DNA from: Myxococcales bacterium
GTDB lineage: Bacteria > Myxococcota_A > Polyangia > Haliangiales > Haliangiaceae
Length of the DNA: 64,000 bases
Reading direction: 5' to 3'
Assembly: GCA_016716835.1 (NCBI GenBank)
Contig: JADJUW010000002.1
Span: forward strand, 496,001 to 560,000
In this document: in pieces, positions 27,878-39,225 of the stretch
Position numbering within the stretch: the first letter of the stretch is position 1
How the letters are laid out: each line of letters opens with the position of its first letter
The notes under the pieces: generated by a model
What the model was told of the DNA's origin: nothing
The model's input: only the letters and a program-made list of their open reading frames with translations
Databases searched by the model: none
Position numbers and translations under genes: made by a program

Positions 27878-28505
27878 CTACGGGGCGCTCAGCCCTATTG
27901 ACCTGTATTTCGCCAACACACCAAATGGACAAAAGATTGTCATTGGGTGCGAGGAAATGGGCGTAACCTACAAGCTGCACCGGATTAGCTTTGCCAACAA
28001 AGACCAGTTCACGCCCGAGTTTTTGGCGATCAGTCCGAACAATAAGATTCCCGCCATTGTCGACCCCACCGGGCCAGATGGCGCGCCCTTGGCGTTGTTC
28101 GAATCGGGCGCGATTCTGCAATATCTCGGCAACAAGACCGGGCTTTATTACCCAACCGCAGCGCGCGCGCGCGCGACTTGCGAGCAGTGGCTCTACTGGC
28201 AGATGGCGGGGCTGGGGCCCATGTCCGGGCAAGCGATGCATTTCGTTAAGTTCGCGCCCGAACGCGTGCCTTATGGCATCGAGCGCTACACGACTGAAGT
28301 GCGGCGGCTCTACGGCGTGCTCAACCAACAACTAGGGGGCCACGAATTTATCGCGGGCGATTATTCGATCGCAGACATCGCGGCCTATCCATGGGTGGTG
28401 CCCCACGCCGCCATTGGGCTCGACCTAGCGGATTTTCCGCACATCGCGCGTTGGCTCGGCGAGCTTGGCCGTCGCCCCGCCGTGGCACGCGGCATGTCCA
28501 TGTAG
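27861..28505 (+). CDS. Glutathione S-transferase family protein (YfcG/Ure2p-like)
   Basis: An N-terminal thioredoxin-fold domain (IDLYFANTPNGQKIVIGCEEMG, then NNKIPAIVD and LFESGAILQYLG, the Glu-Ser glutathione-binding pair) is followed by an all-helical C-terminal domain with YSIADIAAYPWV. The start NTPNGQK resembles the disulfide-bond reductase YfcG and yeast Ure2p, which use a Thr/Asn rather than a classic Tyr or Ser. 214 residues. The start is inside truD (17-nt overlap) behind GAGGAGA. Confidence 0.88.
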   Translation: MSQTRDYGALSPIDLYFANTPNGQKIVIGCEEMGVTYKLHRISFANKDQFTPEFLAISPNNKIPAIVDPTGPDGAPLALFESGAILQYLGNKTGLYYPTAARARATCEQWLYWQMAGLGPMSGQAMHFVKFAPERVPYGIERYTTEVRRLYGVLNQQLGGHEFIAGDYSIADIAAYPWVVPHAAIGLDLADFPHIARWLGELGRRPAVARGMSM

Positions 28506-28606
28506 GTAACTGCGCACAGCCACAGCCTGGCAAAATTGTCGCGATTGCTTGGAAGCCGTGGCGCCATGCGCCTTGGCTCTAACAATCTCAAGTAGAATAG
28601 ATCTCG

Positions 28607-30599
<1,993 letters not shown>

Positions 30600-30678
30600 G
30601 CGGCTGCCTTAAGGACACGCTCGTCGGGCCGCCCAACATTGTCGGTGCGCGGCGCGCGGCGCGTGGTACAACCCGCGC

Positions 30679-31581
30679 ATGCAAGGCAAGGCGCGCGAGG
30701 TCCTCGATGCACGTTGCGCGTCAGGGGGCGTCGGGTTGCTCGTCGCCGGATGCCTCGCGCTGGCGTCGTCGGGGTGTCCCGCACCGGCGGGTGGTGACCC
30801 GGATGCGGCCTTGCCCGACGCGCCCGTAGTGCCGCCACGCGAGCCCATCTTTGATGCCTATGGCAGCCCGTCGGCGTTTGACGTCGCGACGTGGAATATC
30901 GAAGGCTTTCCCAAGAGCGCCTCAACGGTGGCTATCGCCAGCGTCACCAATTTTGACGCCCTCATGGAGGGGCTGCCTGACTACGAGGCGGTGTTATCGA
31001 CCCATCGCTACGCGCCAAATTCCTATCAAAAAACTGGGCTCATCGCGCGCAAAGACGTCATCACAATTCGAGGCAGTGAGCTCATCTTGGTCGACCAGTC
31101 GGCGTCCATGCCGCGGCCGCCTTTGCGCGTTGCGCTGACCTATAACGGCCCCGATGGCGCCTTTGAATTTGACGCCATCATCATTCATCTCAAGGCTGGT
31201 TTTACGGCGCAAGATCGGCAGCAACGCGAAACCTCGATCTCGCTGCTCGATATCTATATTCGCGACCGTCTTGACGCGAATGCGAACGATCGCATCGTGC
31301 TGCTTGGCGATTTCAACACCGATCCATCGGAGTCGAGCGGCGATGAAATTCTCGCCCCCATTACCGACGGCAGCGAGCTTTATCAGTTTCCCACCAAGGC
31401 CCCCGCCGAAGCCGGCGACTACTCGTTTTTGCCGTCCCAGGCGATGCTAGACCACGTCGTATTCGCCGGCGATTTCGCCGCGGGGGCCACGGCCCAAGTG
31501 GCAGAGATCGACGACCAGTTTATTAACTTCGAAGACACCGTTAGCGATCATCGCCCCGTCGTCGCCGGCTTTGCGCCGTAG
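30679..31581 (+). CDS. Endonuclease/exonuclease/phosphatase-family lipoprotein
   Basis: The signal peptide ends in ASSGC, then an Asp/Pro linker. The EEP fold is clear: FDVATWNIEGFP (catalytic Asn/Glu) near residue 70, IIIHLKAGF near 167, VLLGDFNTDPSE near 210, and FEDTVSDHRPVVAGF at the C-terminus (catalytic Asp-His). EEP enzymes cleave phosphodiester or phosphomonoester bonds in DNA, RNA, lipids or sugars. A lipid-anchored extracytoplasmic one may act on external DNA or phospholipid; substrate unknown. 300 residues. Monocistronic and convergent with feoB. Confidence 0.86.
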   Translation: MQGKAREVLDARCASGGVGLLVAGCLALASSGCPAPAGGDPDAALPDAPVVPPREPIFDAYGSPSAFDVATWNIEGFPKSASTVAIASVTNFDALMEGLPDYEAVLSTHRYAPNSYQKTGLIARKDVITIRGSELILVDQSASMPRPPLRVALTYNGPDGAFEFDAIIIHLKAGFTAQDRQQRETSISLLDIYIRDRLDANANDRIVLLGDFNTDPSESSGDEILAPITDGSELYQFPTKAPAEAGDYSFLPSQAMLDHVVFAGDFAAGATAQVAEIDDQFINFEDTVSDHRPVVAGFAP

Positions 31582-31618
31582 CGGTAGGACAGGCTACCGG
31601 CAGGTGGGCGCTCCCCCC

Positions 31619-33736
31619 TTAGGAGAATCCAAGCAGTCGGCCGCCTTGGTAAACGGCAAAGCTCGCCAGCCACGCCATGCCCGTCATATACAGCAGAACA
31701 AACATCGGCCAGCGATAGCCTTGGGTCTCGCGCTTGAGCACCGCCAGCGTTGAGATGCATTGCATGGCGAGCGCAAAAAACACCATCAGGCTGATGCCGA
31801 CCAGCGGCGTAAACAACTTCGAGCCATCCTCGCGGCGCTCGGCGTGCATCGCGTCGCGCAGCGAGGTGCTGTGCTCATCGACCTCGCCGCCGACGCTGTA
31901 GACGACGCCCATCGTCGAGACAAACACCTCGCGCGCCGCAAACGCGCCGAGCAGGCCGACGCCGATCTTCCAATCAAAGCCGAGCGGCTCGATCGCCGGC
32001 TCGATGAAGTGTCCGAGCCGACCAGCATAGCTGTGGCGCAGCTGATAGCTCTGGGCGTACGCCGCAGGATCGAGATTGACCGGCATGACCGACGCGGGCG
32101 GGGCCTCAAGCGAAGGCGGCACGTCGCTACGTGGGAACGTCAGCAGCACCCACAGCCCAATCGTGCATGCAAAGATAACGGTACCCGCCTCGGTGAGAAA
32201 CATGCGCGATCGCTCCCACATCTGGCGCAGCACGTCGCGCAGCCCTGGCATTCGATAGGGCGGCAGCTCGATGATAAAGGGCAGCCGCTTGGCCCGCAGC
32301 GGTTTTACCGTGCGCGACAAGACGAAGGCCGCCAGCAGCGACATCACGATCGAAAACAAATACATCGCCACCATCAGCAGCGACTGGGTGAATTTTTGCC
32401 CGACGAAGAGCGCGCCAATAATAAGGCTATAGACCGGCAGCCGGGCCGAGCAGGTCATGAGCGGAATCACCGCCATGGTGAGAATGCGGTCGCGTTGGCG
32501 TTCCATGGTGCGTGTCGCCATGATCGCGGGCACCGCGCAGGCAAAACCCGACAGCATCGGCACGAACGCCTTGCCGTGCAGGTTCATCGTGCGCATCACG
32601 CGATCCATCAGATACGCGACGCGCGCGAGATAGCCCGAGTCTTCGAGCACGCCGAGAAACAGAAACAGCAGCAGAATCTGCGGCAGAAACACCAAGACCG
32701 AACCAACGCCGCCAATCACCGCGTCGACGACGAAGTCCGCCGCAAGCCCTTGGCCCATCGCCGCGCGCACTGCGTCGCCGAGCATGGCCTGGCCGCCCTC
32801 GATGGTCGCGATCGCCGGATCGGCCCATGCAAAGAGCGACATGAACACGACAAACATGATGGCAATGAAGACCGCCATGCCGGCGAAGCGATTGAGCAGC
32901 ACCGCGTCGATGCGATCGGCGCGCGTCTGCACGCGCGTTGGGGGCGCGACAAAGAGAGGCGCCAAGTTGGCGTCGAGCCATGCCCATCGCGCCTGCGCCA
33001 CTTCGCCATCGATCGCAGGGCCATGCGCGGCGTGGGACGTGACCGCGGCCAGCAAGGGCGGCGAGACATGGCGCAGCCTATCGGCATCGGCGTCGTGGTC
33101 GTTGTCGACGCTTTGCAGGGCCCAGAGCGCCATCGCCCGCGCGTCGCGAGCGGAGGCGAGCGAGGTGGGCAAGTGCGGCACGACGTCGTCAATCATGGCC
33201 GCGAGCGCGGGCGACGGCTGCCAACGCCACTTCGGCTCCGGTGGCGGCTCGCCCGCGACGCGCACCATCGCGCGGGTTAACGTATCGAGGCCGCGGCCTT
33301 CGCGCGCCGCGACGGCAATCACCTCGCAGCCAAGCGCCGCAGCGATTGCGCGCGTATCAGGGACGTGCGCCGCCTCGTCGGCGAGCGTGAGCGCGACCAC
33401 GATGGGGACGCCAAATTCCTGCAGCTGCATCGCGAAATACAAGCCCCGCAGCGCCTGGCTGGTCTCAACGCAAACCACCACGGCAGCGGGCGGCGCGCTG
33501 CCAAGGCCCAAGATACGCTCGATGGCGATTTGCTCTTCGCCGGTGCGCGCCACCAAGCTATAGGTGCCGGGAATGTCGACCAATTCGAGTTCGGGATGGC
33601 CGCGCAAGTCGGCGCGGCGCTCCTCGACCGTGATGCCGGGGTAGTTGCCGATGCGGACGCGCTTGCCGGTCAGCGCCTGAAACAGCGTGGACTTCCCCGA
33701 GTTGGGGTTGCCGGCAATGGCTATGGCCCGAGTCAC
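31619..33736 (-). CDS. feoB: FeoB, ferrous iron transporter
   Basis: An N-terminal G domain with G1 GNPNSGKS, G2 around YPGITVEE and G3 DIPGTYSL, then a helical spacer and about ten membrane helices containing the Gate motifs (FVPMLSGFACAVPAIMATRT and MTCSARLPVYSLIIGA with the conserved Cys). It imports Fe(II) across the inner membrane. The G4 guanine-specificity motif is TLAD instead of NxxD (ALTLADEA). 705 residues. The start overlaps the feoA stop by four bases. Regulated through the Fur box upstream of feoA. Confidence 0.95.
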   Translation of the reverse strand: MTRAIAIAGNPNSGKSTLFQALTGKRVRIGNYPGITVEERRADLRGHPELELVDIPGTYSLVARTGEEQIAIERILGLGSAPPAAVVVCVETSQALRGLYFAMQLQEFGVPIVVALTLADEAAHVPDTRAIAAALGCEVIAVAAREGRGLDTLTRAMVRVAGEPPPEPKWRWQPSPALAAMIDDVVPHLPTSLASARDARAMALWALQSVDNDHDADADRLRHVSPPLLAAVTSHAAHGPAIDGEVAQARWAWLDANLAPLFVAPPTRVQTRADRIDAVLLNRFAGMAVFIAIMFVVFMSLFAWADPAIATIEGGQAMLGDAVRAAMGQGLAADFVVDAVIGGVGSVLVFLPQILLLFLFLGVLEDSGYLARVAYLMDRVMRTMNLHGKAFVPMLSGFACAVPAIMATRTMERQRDRILTMAVIPLMTCSARLPVYSLIIGALFVGQKFTQSLLMVAMYLFSIVMSLLAAFVLSRTVKPLRAKRLPFIIELPPYRMPGLRDVLRQMWERSRMFLTEAGTVIFACTIGLWVLLTFPRSDVPPSLEAPPASVMPVNLDPAAYAQSYQLRHSYAGRLGHFIEPAIEPLGFDWKIGVGLLGAFAAREVFVSTMGVVYSVGGEVDEHSTSLRDAMHAERREDGSKLFTPLVGISLMVFFALAMQCISTLAVLKRETQGYRWPMFVLLYMTGMAWLASFAVYQGGRLLGFS

Positions 33737-33966
33737 GTCGCGCTCATCTCGACAATGATATTTTTCGCCTCGACGCGCCGCACCGAGAGGCGGGTCTTGC
33801 GCGCCTCAAATTCGATCGGGCAGCCGAGCGGCGCAATATGTGCCACACAAATTTCTGTGCCCGGCACGATGCCCATTTCCAGCAGCCGGCGACGAAACGT
33901 CCGCGCGCCGTGGATCGCCACCACCTTCATCGCCTGGTAGGGCTTTGCGTCGGCGAGCGAATTCAT
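33733..33966 (-). CDS. feoA: FeoA, SH3-like partner of FeoB
   Basis: 77 residues with the FeoA fold: MKVVAIHGARTFRRRLLEMGIVPGTEICVAHIAPLG (split across residues 13-48), PIEFEARKTRLSVRR, and a C-terminal beta strand. FeoA is a small cytosolic protein needed for FeoB activity. The ATGA overlap with feoB shows coupling. The start at 33966 has no strong Shine-Dalgarno and lies just downstream of a putative -10 (TATGCT on the minus strand, 33978-33983), so the leader is very short. Confidence 0.92.
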   Translation of the reverse strand: MNSLADAKPYQAMKVVAIHGARTFRRRLLEMGIVPGTEICVAHIAPLGCPIEFEARKTRLSVRRVEAKNIIVEMSAT

Positions 33967-33984
33967 GTAGGCACACTAGCATAA

Positions 33985-33999
33985 TGAAAATTGTTTTCA
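33985..33999 (-). promoter_or_regulatory. Putative Fur box controlling feoAB
   Basis: TGAAAATTGTTTTCA is a 7-1-7 inverted repeat with six of seven pairs matching, close to the Fur consensus, placed 19-33 bases upstream of the feoA start and next to a possible -10 (TATGCT). Binding here would block feoAB transcription when iron is plentiful. Confidence 0.75.
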
Positions 34000-34144
34000 A
34001 GTTGGCGTCTAGGCTATAGGGTACGGATATCATTGCTGATTCGGCCGAGATCGGGGGCGCCCTAGGCAAAGTGTCGCGCCTACGGCCGATTGTGAGTATC
34101 CTTAATAGAGGAGGACGGAGCCACCGAGCCATTTCCGCGACGAC

Positions 34145-34684
34145 ATGACCACGCAAGCCCAGACCCTGCTGTTATCTCAGGGCTACGAGCCGATCAAAAT
34201 TATCTCGTGGCAGCGCGCCATCACGTTGTTTTTTCTCGGCAAGGTCGAGGTCGTCGAGGAATACGACGCCGACATTCGCTCGGTGAGCTTGGTGATCAAG
34301 GTGCCCGCGGTGGTGCGCCTGCTCAAGGCGTTTCGTCGGCCGAATCGCCCCGTGCGCTTCTCGCGCGTTAACATTTACGCGCGCGACGGCTACAAATGCC
34401 AATACTGCGGCGTGCGCGCGGGCCTCCGCGAGTTGACCTACGACCACGTGGTGCCGCGCTCGCGCGGTGGCGTCACCGATTGGGAAAACATCGTGACGTG
34501 CTGCTATCGCTGCAATCGCGACAAAGGAGGCCGCACGCCCAAGGAGGCCGGCATGGCGCTTTTGTCAACGCCGCGCCAACCCGCATGGGTGCCCGCGGTA
34601 TCTATCCGGGTCAGCCTGCGTTCGGTGCCAGATGCGTGGCGCGACTACCTGTATTGGACGTCCGCGCTTGATACCGACGAGTGA
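34145..34684 (+). CDS. HNH endonuclease family protein
   Basis: 179 residues. The C-terminal half is an HNH nuclease: RDGYKCQYCG (zinc pair), LTYDHVVPRSRGG (catalytic His), DWENIVTCCYRCNRDKGG (Asn and second zinc pair). The N-terminal half (LLLSQGYEPIKIISWQRAITLFFLGKVEVVEEYD, residues 8-41) is characteristic of a widespread stand-alone HNH family in proteobacteria, whose biological role is undefined. It overlaps the following acyl-CoA dehydrogenase frame by four bases (GTGA) if that gene uses the upstream GTG. Confidence 0.85.
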   Translation: MTTQAQTLLLSQGYEPIKIISWQRAITLFFLGKVEVVEEYDADIRSVSLVIKVPAVVRLLKAFRRPNRPVRFSRVNIYARDGYKCQYCGVRAGLRELTYDHVVPRSRGGVTDWENIVTCCYRCNRDKGGRTPKEAGMALLSTPRQPAWVPAVSIRVSLRSVPDAWRDYLYWTSALDTDE

Positions 34685-36369
34685 GCCGGTATGGTCATAA
34701 CATGACCAAGTGGGCCGCGCCAATCTCGCAGATCGTTACGCCCCTGGAGGCCGTGGTCGCGGCGGCGCTATCGCAGGCGAGGGTGCTCGGCATCAACGAG
34801 CGAACGCTCGACGCGCACCAACCCTTGGTAGTCGCGCTCGCGTATGCGGCGACTGAGCTCGAAGTGGTGCGCCATCTTGTGACGGCACATGGCGCGCTAA
34901 GTGGCGCCGCGCGCATGGCCGAGGGCGATAGGCGCGACTTGGCGCAAGGGTATCGGGTGGCGATCGCCCGCGTGGCACGGCGCAGCCGCGATCGTTTGCA
35001 CGCCGTGGCGTATGAACTCGGCGACGAGGCGAAGCTGGGCACGGCGCTGGCCGCGGTGACGGCGCCAGCCTTCGGCCAGGCGTTGCAACAGCTCGCCTCA
35101 CACGCCGAGCTCACGAGCTTTGGCGAGCGCATCATCGCGCGCCGCGGTCAGGTGCCCGCGCACGACGACGAGACCACCGGCGACGTGCGGGCCTCGGTGC
35201 GGCAGTTTGCCAACAAGACCGTCGCGCCGATCGCCGCGCAACTCCATTTACAAGACCTCCTGGTGCCGGACGCGTTGCTAAGCGCCATGGCCGAGCTTGG
35301 TTATTTTGGCCTCTCGGTACCCGAGCGCTTCGGCGGCAATGAAATGGGTCATTTGGCGATGATCGTCACCACCGAGGAACTCTCGCGTGGCTCGCTTGCC
35401 GGCGGCGGCTCGCTGATCACGCGGCCCGAGATTCTTGCCAAGGCGCTGGTGCACGGCGGCAGCGCGGCGCAACAAGCAACCTGGTTGCCGCTAATTGCCA
35501 GCGGCAAAAAGATGGTCGCTATCTCCGTCACCGAGCCCGACATTGGCTCGGACGTCGCGTCGCTGCGCTGCCGCGCTGAGGCGACCACGGTCGAGGGCGT
35601 CGCGGGTTATTCAATTAGCGGCGCCAAGGCGTGGTGCACGTTTGCCGGGCGCGCCGATATCATCGCGCTGCTGGCGCGCACCGATGCCGACGCCAGCAAG
35701 GGCGCCAAGGGCCTATCGCTGTTCATCGTCGAGAAACCGCCGTTTGCTGGCCACGCCTTCGAGCTGGCGCAACCGGGTGGCGGCACCTTGCACGGCCAGG
35801 CGGACCACACGCCGGGCTATCGCGGCATGCATTCGTTTTCGCTCGCATTTGACAAGTGGTTCGTGCCGGCGACGCATCTGGTTGGCGAGGCCGCCGGCGT
35901 CGGCCGCGGCTTTTACTTGCAGATGGCCGGCTTTGCGGCGGGTCGCTTGCAAACTGGTGGTCGCGCCTGCGGCCTCATGCAGGCGGCGCTTGAAGCTACC
36001 TGCGGCTACGTTGCGGATCGCGCCCAATTTGGCCAGCCGCTCGCAACCTTTGGCTTGACGCAGGCATCCATCGCCGAAATGGCGAGCAGCCTGATTGCGG
36101 CGCGCGCCATCACCTATGTAGCGGCGCAGGCCATGGACGTCGATGAGCGCGCCGCCTCGATCTTGGCCGCGGGGGCCAAGCTCTTTGCCTGCGATGCCGC
36201 GGTCGAGTGCACCCAAATGGGCCAAGTCCTCCACGGCGGCTGGGGGTATGCCGAGGAATACGCGATTAGCCGCCACGTCGCCGATGCGCTAGTGCTGCCG
36301 ATCTTTGAGGGCGTGCGCCCAGTGCTGATTCTCAAGGTCATCGCGCGCGGGCTATTTTCCGCGGCATAG
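34681..36369 (+). CDS. Acyl-CoA dehydrogenase family protein with N-terminal extension
   Basis: Residues about 165-562 are an acyl-CoA dehydrogenase: FGLSVPERFGG, the FAD/substrate loop ISVTEPDIGSD, GAKAWCTFAGRAD, VGRGFYLQMAGFAAGRLQTGG (residues 410-430), and LPIFEGVRPV holding the catalytic-base Glu. The first ~160 residues are helical and not part of the usual fold. Substrate is unknown. Two starts are possible: GTG 34681, overlapping the HNH stop, or ATG 34702; neither has a strong Shine-Dalgarno. The likely role is alpha,beta-oxidation of an acyl-CoA. Confidence 0.83.
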   Translation: MSRYGHNMTKWAAPISQIVTPLEAVVAAALSQARVLGINERTLDAHQPLVVALAYAATELEVVRHLVTAHGALSGAARMAEGDRRDLAQGYRVAIARVARRSRDRLHAVAYELGDEAKLGTALAAVTAPAFGQALQQLASHAELTSFGERIIARRGQVPAHDDETTGDVRASVRQFANKTVAPIAAQLHLQDLLVPDALLSAMAELGYFGLSVPERFGGNEMGHLAMIVTTEELSRGSLAGGGSLITRPEILAKALVHGGSAAQQATWLPLIASGKKMVAISVTEPDIGSDVASLRCRAEATTVEGVAGYSISGAKAWCTFAGRADIIALLARTDADASKGAKGLSLFIVEKPPFAGHAFELAQPGGGTLHGQADHTPGYRGMHSFSLAFDKWFVPATHLVGEAAGVGRGFYLQMAGFAAGRLQTGGRACGLMQAALEATCGYVADRAQFGQPLATFGLTQASIAEMASSLIAARAITYVAAQAMDVDERAASILAAGAKLFACDAAVECTQMGQVLHGGWGYAEEYAISRHVADALVLPIFEGVRPVLILKVIARGLFSAA

Positions 36370-36486
36370 ATCGCAGCCGCCATGTAGGTATATATGCGCC
36401 AGCGAGGCCGTGCGCTGTTGCACAGCGCGAGCACGCGGCCACGCGCGCCACTTCCCGCTGCCAGTTTATGCGCGTATTATCAACTA

Positions 36487-39225
36487 ATGCCGAGGTTTTT
36501 TGCGATGTCGTCACGCGCACGCGTTGGTGGGGCCACACCTGGCGCCGCGGCGAGTTGGCCGGTGTGGCTGGTCGGGTGCTTGCTCACGCTCGCTGGTTCG
36601 CTCGGCGCCACGCCCGCCGCCGCCGATACCGAGGTCAAGCCGTACGTTTTGCTCATCGTCGATACCTCGGGCTCGATGGGCTCTTCAACCAATGCCGGCG
36701 TCGCAAGTTGTCCGGGCAGCTCCAGCAGCAAGCTGGATCACGCGAAGTGCGCGATCCAGCGCGTTGCGTATAGCTACGCTGAAATGATTTTGGGTCTTGG
36801 CATTTATCGCCAGGCGCCAACGGGCTCGGGCAATCAAACCTGCGGCAATGCGCCGAACACGCAGAGCTGTCCTTCAAAAAATGTGGTGTGTAACGCCAAC
36901 GGCAACCTCGGCGATTCACTCGACGTCTTGGTGCCGCTGTACGACGGCAACACCGGCGGCGTGGTCTCGTTTAACAACATGTCGTGTAGCGGCGGATGCA
37001 CCAATGGCGCCGCCGACCCCGAAATCATCGCCTCTGGCGGCACCCCGATTGGCGGATCGATCGTCGGCGCGAAGCGCTACTACCAGGGCCTTGACTCGCC
37101 CAACTTCGGCCCTTACGCCACGGGGCTCGGCGCTGATCCGATTCGCAACGACCCGCTCAAGAACGTCTTCGTCGGCGGCGAGCAATGCCGCCCATACCTC
37201 GTAATTCAGCTTACCGACGGCGGGGAAACGTGTGGCGGCAGCGCGCCTGCGGCGGCGACGTCGCTGCTCACAACCGTGGTCGACGGCCTGACCTATCGCA
37301 TCGAGACCCGCGCCATCGGCTTTGGCATTGCCGCCGGCGACGCCGCCATCGAGGCGCTGGCACAGGCCGGGGGACGCCCCAATGTGCCGGGGGAAAACGA
37401 GGGCTACTACGCCGCCAACGAGGAAGAGCTGCAGATCGCCATCTCTGATATCGTCGCTGAGTCGATCAAGTACGAGCTGTGCAACGGCGCTGACGATGAC
37501 TGCGACACGCTCATCGACGAAGACTTCACCAACCTCGGTGACGCCTGCTTTGATAACGGCATTGGTGTGTGCCGCGGCTCGGGTGTGCTTGTCTGCAACG
37601 CGGGCGAGACCGGCACCACCTGCCAGGTCACCAATCCTGGCGATTCGCCCTCGACAGAAATTTGCGACGGCCTCGACAATGATTGCGACACCCTGATCGA
37701 CGAAGGCAACGTCTGTGGCGGCTGCACCAACGTCGAGGTCTGCAACAACCTCGACGACGACTGCGACGGGGTCGTCGACGACAATCTTACGCGCACCTGC
37801 GGCAGCGACGTTGGCGTGTGCGTGAAGGGCACCGAGACGTGCGTCGCCGGCGTGTGGGTCGGCTGCGACGACGTCGGGCCGCAGACCGAGATTTGTGACT
37901 CGCTCGACAACAACTGCGACGGCCTCACCGACGGCTTCGCGCAAAGCTGCTCGGATTTGCCCGGTGGCAACCCCAATATTGGCATCTGTCATCCTGGGAC
38001 GCAGATTTGCCCCGCCAATGGCGACGGCAACTTTTTGCCATGCACCGGCGAGGTCGTGCCGCAAACCGAGGTTTGCGACCTTCTCGACAATGATTGCGAT
38101 GGCTTCGTCGATGAAGACACCGGCGGCAACGCCTGCGATGCCGCCTGCGGCGTTGGCGTGACCGTTTGCGTCGCGGGGCAAATCCAATGCCCAGATGGGC
38201 AGGCGGGTGTTGAGACGTGCAATGGCTTTGACGACGACTGCGATGGGGTAATCGACGACGGCACGTTTGGCGGTGGCGCCTGCAACCAAGGCGGCACCAT
38301 CTGCAATGGCGTGCTCGAATGCCTCAACGGCGGCCTTGTGTGTGAAGGGCCGCCGGTGGGCGTCGAGATTTGTAATTGCGAGGATGACGATTGCGATGGC
38401 AGCATCGACGAAAACCCCGGCAGCCTGTGCAGCGGTGGCTCGCAATGCGTGCAGTGCGAATGCGCCTTTGTATGCGCTCCGGGCGAGTTCCCGTGCCCGC
38501 TCGGCCGTAGCTGCATCGATGGTTTTTGCATCACCGATCTGTGTTTTGACGTCGTCTGCGAACCGCTGCCCGGCGGCGATGCGACCACCTGTGTCGAAGG
38601 CACCTGCCTGCGCGCCTGCGACATTACGCCATGCAGTGCCGGCACGGTTTGCGTGCCCGAGCTTGGCGAATGCCGCTTCGATGATTGCCGCACCTTCCCC
38701 GAGCGCTGCGACGCGACGGACACCTGCGTTGCCGGCGAATGCATCGATAATCCGTGTGCCGGCGTCACCTGCGAGGGCGGCGAGTACTGCAGCGGCGGCG
38801 ATTGCGTCGACTCCTGCGCCGGCGTGGCATGCGGCACCGGCCGCCGTTGCGAGCTCGGAGTTTGCGTTGAGGATCCTTGCGGCGGCCCCTGCATCACCGG
38901 TGAGGTGTGCAATGCCGCAGCCGGCGTGTGCGTCGGAAATCTTTGCGCCGAAGGCTTTATGTGCGACGTCGGCCTGGCCTGCAATCCGCTTAACGGCCTG
39001 TGCGAACCGGATGTCTGTGCGACGGTCGCCTGCCCAAGCGAGGAGCAGGTCTGCGTGCAAGGAAGTTGCTATTTTCCAGCCGACGTCGCGCCGGCGTCGC
39101 AACGCGTGACCGTTGCCGGCAAGGGCTGTTCGGCGCAAACCGGGGCAGGCGCAGGCTGGCTGCTGCTTGCCCTCGCGGCGTTGACGCTGCAACGCCGGCG
39201 CCGCGCCGCTAAGGAGGTCGCGTAA
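36487..39225 (+). CDS. VWA / MopE-repeat Cys-rich surface protein with MYXO-CTERM-like tail
   Basis: A signal peptide (cleavage near PAAADTEV) precedes a von Willebrand A domain with MIDAS VLLIVDTSGSMGSS and, later, LVIQLTDGGETC. From about residue 335, seven MopE-type putative metal-binding repeats follow (for example CDGLDNDCDTLIDEG, CNNLDDDCDGVVDD, CDLLDNDCDGFVDED), then EGF-like Cys repeats. The C-terminus is GKGCSAQTGAGAG, a hydrophobic helix and RRRR, a MYXO-CTERM-like sorting tail. Predicted cell-surface anchored adhesin or metal-binding protein. The stop overlaps the next start (TAATG). The start at 36487 is chosen for its signal peptide; 912 residues. Confidence 0.85.
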   Translation: MPRFFAMSSRARVGGATPGAAASWPVWLVGCLLTLAGSLGATPAAADTEVKPYVLLIVDTSGSMGSSTNAGVASCPGSSSSKLDHAKCAIQRVAYSYAEMILGLGIYRQAPTGSGNQTCGNAPNTQSCPSKNVVCNANGNLGDSLDVLVPLYDGNTGGVVSFNNMSCSGGCTNGAADPEIIASGGTPIGGSIVGAKRYYQGLDSPNFGPYATGLGADPIRNDPLKNVFVGGEQCRPYLVIQLTDGGETCGGSAPAAATSLLTTVVDGLTYRIETRAIGFGIAAGDAAIEALAQAGGRPNVPGENEGYYAANEEELQIAISDIVAESIKYELCNGADDDCDTLIDEDFTNLGDACFDNGIGVCRGSGVLVCNAGETGTTCQVTNPGDSPSTEICDGLDNDCDTLIDEGNVCGGCTNVEVCNNLDDDCDGVVDDNLTRTCGSDVGVCVKGTETCVAGVWVGCDDVGPQTEICDSLDNNCDGLTDGFAQSCSDLPGGNPNIGICHPGTQICPANGDGNFLPCTGEVVPQTEVCDLLDNDCDGFVDEDTGGNACDAACGVGVTVCVAGQIQCPDGQAGVETCNGFDDDCDGVIDDGTFGGGACNQGGTICNGVLECLNGGLVCEGPPVGVEICNCEDDDCDGSIDENPGSLCSGGSQCVQCECAFVCAPGEFPCPLGRSCIDGFCITDLCFDVVCEPLPGGDATTCVEGTCLRACDITPCSAGTVCVPELGECRFDDCRTFPERCDATDTCVAGECIDNPCAGVTCEGGEYCSGGDCVDSCAGVACGTGRRCELGVCVEDPCGGPCITGEVCNAAAGVCVGNLCAEGFMCDVGLACNPLNGLCEPDVCATVACPSEEQVCVQGSCYFPADVAPASQRVTVAGKGCSAQTGAGAGWLLLALAALTLQRRRRAAKEVA

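Noticed and set aside
31760..33280. 506-codon open frame on the plus strand opposite feoB, rich in Arg/His/Gln
   Set aside because: Composition is that of a high-GC antisense shadow and feoB on the other strand is unambiguous.
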